DNA from: Bathymodiolus brooksi
Taxonomy: Eukaryota; Mollusca; Bivalvia; Mytilida; Modiolidae
Assembly: GCA_963680875.1 (NCBI GenBank)
Contig: OY804580.1
Location: 97,989,353-98,053,352 of the forward strand
Direction of reading: 5' to 3'
Length of the DNA: 64,000 bases
Shown: one piece after another, positions 60,385-64,000 of the stretch
Layout: the number at the start of each line of letters is the position of its first letter
How positions within the stretch are numbered: the first letter of the stretch is position 1
Made by a program: the position numbers and the translations under genes
The notes under the pieces: model-generated
What the model was told of the DNA's origin: nothing
Databases searched by the model: none
The model's input: the letters and a program-made list of their open reading frames with translations, nothing else

Positions 60385-61213
60385 TGGTTGGACCTAACAG
60401 TGGATTGTACACCAGTCAGTCACGGTACATTTAACTCTTACAATACTAATGTGATGTTTATCTACAATGGTTGGACCTAACAGTGGATTGTACACCAGTC
60501 AGTCACGGTACATTTAACTCGTACAATACTAATGTGATGTTTATCTACAGTGGTTGGACCTAACAGTGGATTGTACACCAGTCAGTCACGGTACATTTAA
60601 CTCTTACAATACCAATGTGATGTTTATCTACAGTGGTTGGACCTAACAGTGGATTGCACACCAGTCAGTCACGGTACATTTAACTCTTACAATACCAATG
60701 TGATCTTTATCTACAGTGGTTGGACCTAACAGTGGATTGTACACCAGTCAGTCACGGTACATTTAACTCGTACAATACTAATGTGATGTTTATCTACAGT
60801 GGTTGGACCTAACAGTGGATTGTACACCAGTCAGTCACGGTACATTTAACTATTACAATACCAATGTGATGTTTATCTACAGTGGTTGGACCTAACAGTG
60901 GATTGTACACCAGTCAGTCACGGTACATTTAACTCGTACAATACCAATGTGATGTTTATCTACAGTGGTTGGACCTAACAGTGGATTGCACACCAGTCAG
61001 TCACGGTACATTTAACTCTTACAATACCAATGTGATGTTTATCTACAGTGGTTGGACCTAACAGTGGATTGCACACCAGTCAGTCACGGTACATTTAACT
61101 CTTACAATACAAATGTGATGTTTATCTACAGTGGTTGGACCTAACAGTGGATTGCACACCAGTCAGTCACGGTACATTTAACTCGTACAATACTAATGTG
61201 ATGTTTATCTTAC
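60385..61213 (+). repeat. 83-bp minisatellite, ten units, copy B only
   Basis: TGGTTGGACCTAACAGTGGA starts at 60,385 and recurs every 83 bp to 61,132. Units differ at a few positions (TGTACACC/TGCACACC, ACTCTTAC/ACTCGTAC). Copy A has one unit (25,726-25,806). Confidence 0.97.
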
Positions 61214-62217
61214 GTTTACAGTTATTTAATGTTATGTATTATATTTGCAACTTTTTAAACATGAAAGTAGGTTTTAAAATCATTCACACTAACATCCTTA
61301 CATCTGGTGGTTTTCAGTCCCTCCTTCGTGTTTAATGGCGGTTCACCTTTAATTTATACTCAAATATGACATGTACTGGTATAGACCGCTTATTTCAGGG
61401 GGTGGGGATGATGACTGCAATAATATGTTAGTTATATTTAAATGTAGATATATCAACAAAGTACAGATGACCACATATAATTGTTTAATATTTCTAAGTC
61501 AATATGTCTATAATAAAGACAACATAAACTACTCATAGTTGCTATAGCGACAGGTTTTTTTCCCAGAGTTATTTAACAGTAATAATAAAAACGTATATAT
61601 CAAATTTAGTTCACACGACGCGTTTCTGGAATAACAGTTACATACAATAATGTTATACAGACAACTGAATGCATGATGGAGGGTGATATATCTCACCATC
61701 TGACAATCAGTACACATTCTATCATGTTCCTCGAAACTTCCGGTAATCGATCTACCAACAAAACTAGTTAACCTTTTTAATTACTTTCATGTCTTTTTCT
61801 CCATAAATGAATGTATTATTGCGGACATGTTTTTTGTTTATTTCAGACTTAAATAGAGGACGAGTTTCGTGATGTTTTTCTAACTGTTTTTTAAAGAAAA
61901 TTAGCAATTTCTTTTTATGTAATTTTAGTAATAAAAAATAGTTCTGCGTAAGGATTTATAGCTATAATGTTCGTGTGTTATGTTGAATTTGTTAGATTTG
62001 TTAGCTTTATGTTGTATTTATGGGTATAAATATTAAGTTGACATAGAATTAATTGAACTGTATTGCGCCACTTCCTCTTCCACAATCTAAAGAATTAGTG
62101 GTTGATTGTCTTAGAGGGATAATTGTTCTTTGTTGTTGTTATCTTTGAACGGAATCATTTATTTTATATGAAAATTACATTGTACGATCCAACCAATAGT
62201 GTCTGCTCGTTCTGTTA
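61214..62217. other. Intergenic (copy B)
   Basis: Counterpart of 25,807-26,919. A D1 fragment is at about 61,587-61,648. No gene. Confidence 0.5.
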
Positions 62218-62488
62218 TATCAATAAACAATATAAGTACATTGTACCAGTCATCTGAATGTTATCAATAAACACTATAAGTACATTGTACCAGTCATCTG
62301 AATGTTATCAATAAACACTATAAGTACATTGTACCAGTCATCTGAATGTGGGTTCACACACTATAAGTACATTGTACCAGTCATCTGAATGTGGGTTCAC
62401 ACACTATAAGTACATTGTACCAGTCATCTTAATGTGGGTTCACACACTATAAGTACATTGTACCAGTCATCTGAATGTGGGTTCACCC
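62218..62488 (+). repeat. 43-44 bp minisatellite, about six units (copy B)
   Basis: Counterpart of 26,920-27,405, shorter and more homogeneous. Confidence 0.92.
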
Positions 62489-62549
62489 ATGTTTTAGTCA
62501 GGTTCGTGTTGCCCAATCTTTATTTTGCTGGTTAATGCTTGTAGTAAGA

Positions 62550-62680
62550 AAGCACCGTAGATATTAGATTTAGTGCACACGACCCGTTTCTGGAATAACC
62601 TTCATCAGGTACACTCAGAATCGAAAGATAATGTAAAATTTTGGGAGCGATAAAACAGGATAGCCAAAATCGGGTACTGC
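62550..62680 (+). repeat. D1 with unexpanded 25-bp unit (copy B)
   Basis: CGTTTCTGGAATAACCTTCA is followed by one GGTACACTCAGAATCG unit, then GATAATGTAAAATTTTGGGA and GGATAGCC. It then jumps to CTGCTAGTCCACCAGCAG, losing about 140 bp of D1. Confidence 0.85.
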
Positions 62681-62817
62681 TAGTCCACCAGCAGAGGTAT
62701 CGACCCAGTGATTGTAATAAAATAGAAAATTATTATTATCAATTTTACTAAAACATAACAGTTGTTAGCATCTATGTAATAGTCATCATTTCAATTTTTA
62801 AGGGGTGTGATGATTAT

Positions 62818-63067
62818 GGTATTTAACGCCACTTTCAACAATATTTCAGTTATATAGCGGTAGTCAGTTTTATTTGTGGAGGAAACCGGAGTACCCGGAG
62901 AAAATTTACAGACCTGCCGCAAGTCACTGAAAAACTTTATCACATAATGTTGTATCAAGTACACCTCATCTGAGCGGGATTTGAACTCACAACGTTAGGG
63001 TAATGGGCACTGGTTGCATAGGTAGCTGTAAATCCAACTACCATACGATCACGACCACGACGGCCCC
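62818..63067 (-). mobile_element. SINE-A, full length (copy B)
   Basis: Counterpart of 28,936-29,186. Confidence 0.8.
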
Positions 63068-63334
63068 TTGGACCTCCCTTAGGCAATTATTATTTTTTAC
63101 TAAGACATGACGGTTGTTACTACCTACAAATAATCGTTATCATTTCAATGTTTATTATTTCTTTCTTTAGTATTATATTGATTAGTTTTAATTATTTTGT
63201 TTCACTTCATTTTTTTAATATACATGTAGTTATGAGATGCAACATAATATTTCATCCTACATATGTCATTTTAAAATAGAAAAAAATAATATGTTCAATT
63301 GATCAAAACTAATATTATGAAGGTTTGGGCCCAT

Positions 63335-63520
63335 AAAACCTGATTAAACCCGCCACTTGTAGTGTCCGTACCAGGGTAGGAAAGTGAGCTTCCTATATAT
63401 GTGTTAGGATGTCGATTTGCTTCTGTGTCTGCAATTGTTCCACTAGATTTTTCCGATTGGATTTTGGAATTGTTCCGACAGTGTGTTTGTTGTTGTTGTT
63501 GTTGTTGTTGTTCCTTTTAC
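63335..63520 (+). repeat. D4 repeat (copy B)
   Basis: Counterpart of 29,430-29,625. The GTT run is longer here. Confidence 0.65.
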
Positions 63521-63949
63521 TTCATTCAATTTTTTTAACAATAAAACCATTCCCCCAATTTTCGTTCACACTGTATTTGTTAAACACCATCGAGAACAAA
63601 AAACCAAATGACCTAAGAAAGAGAAATCATGTCCAATTATAGGAAGTGAGTAAAGAAGAGCATATTATTATAGACATTTCCGAGTAAATATGTCAAATAT
63701 ATGACAATAAACAAACAAACAAACAAACAAAACACCTTTATTTTCAGCAAGCCATCACCATGCATCTAATTTTCCAATCAAAGAGGAATAACTCCTGTTT
63801 ACAGTTAATAATTGATATTCTTTCCATATACAGGTGATCGAGGAATGCTTAAAACTTTATATTATCTAGCTTTCCAGTCTTTCGATTTTCTATAAATATC
63901 ACATGAACAATTCCCAACAGACGGCAAAGTGCCAATCTAATTAAAATTA

Positions 63950-64000
63950 GATCTACACACTTTCTCCCTATTTTCTATCTTCTTTTGTTGGTCGCTACTA
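63950..64000. mobile_element. Left arm of the fold-back element, cut by the window end
   Basis: GATCTACACACTTTCTCCCT and GGTCGCTACTA match the left arm at 30,034-30,085. Confidence 0.65.

Larger units (their letters stand above)
45478..64000 (+). repeat. Large direct duplication, copy B
   Basis: Matches copy A from its first base to about 30,085 and runs off the window end. It lacks the copy-A TIR element region, most of the satellite, the 20,055-20,850 and 22,207-22,796 blocks and the 25-bp array. It has its own additions at about 49,082-49,372, 51,107-51,489, 51,832-52,150, 58,990-59,165 and 60,385-61,213. Confidence 0.95.

Overview
This is AT-rich eukaryotic DNA, most likely from a bivalve mollusc. 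It has long intergenic stretches, tRNA-derived SINEs, short TIR elements, many minisatellites, a reverse-transcriptase relic of a type common in marine-invertebrate genomes, and one B-box/NHL (TRIM-like) gene of the kind expanded in bivalves. The organism call is inference from repeat and gene style. There are no bacterial operons, no ribosome binding sites and no convincing tRNA or rRNA gene.

The dominant structure is a large direct duplication. Bases 1 to about 30,085 (copy A) reappear in the same order and orientation at about 45,478 to the window end (copy B). About 15.4 kb (30,086-45,477) lies between them and is present once in the window. Where I compared them, the copies are nearly identical outside indels: about four substitutions in the first 700 bases, more further in. 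They differ sharply in structure. Copy A alone holds a 4.7 kb element with terminal inverted repeats and a decayed multi-exon gene, a 43-unit 25-bp array and 5.3 kb of extra satellite. Copy B alone holds 83-bp and 38-bp arrays, each about 10 units against one in A. This could be a tandem segmental duplication with a period of about 45 kb, or two divergent haplotypes placed in series by the assembler.

Layout. 1-7,300: SINEs, an RT relic, a 20-bp minisatellite and a small TIR element. 7,338-12,053: the TIR element. 12,054-13,620: repeat fragments. 13,629-20,054: 20-bp satellite with higher-order structure. 20,055-29,990: repeats and minisatellites. 29,990-30,920: 180-bp tandem repeat with a fold-back element. 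30,920-37,690: mostly featureless AT-rich DNA. 37,693-39,345: 33-bp minisatellite. 39,430-41,091: the B-box/NHL gene, interrupted near its 3' end by one in-frame stop. 41,861-43,990: 25-bp minisatellite. 44,015-44,331: second copy of a Harbinger-like MITE. 45,478-64,000: copy B.

Repeat names used below. SINE-A: tRNA-like head and a body containing GGTTTCCTCCACCAATAAAA; it resembles Meta-domain-type bivalve SINEs. SINE-B: a second tRNA-related SINE with B box GGTTCGAGCCC. D1: dispersed repeat with GCGTTTCTGGAATAACCTTC. D2: dispersed repeat with TTGCCAGTTTCTCTGTATTG. D3: short monomer with GATACCAAAGGGGTAATCAG. D4: dispersed repeat with CCGCCACTTTTATTGAAGT and GGAACTGTTCCGACAGTGT. These names are mine. 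The only protein gene I trust as potentially functional is the B-box/NHL gene. Nothing in the window suggests genes acting together.
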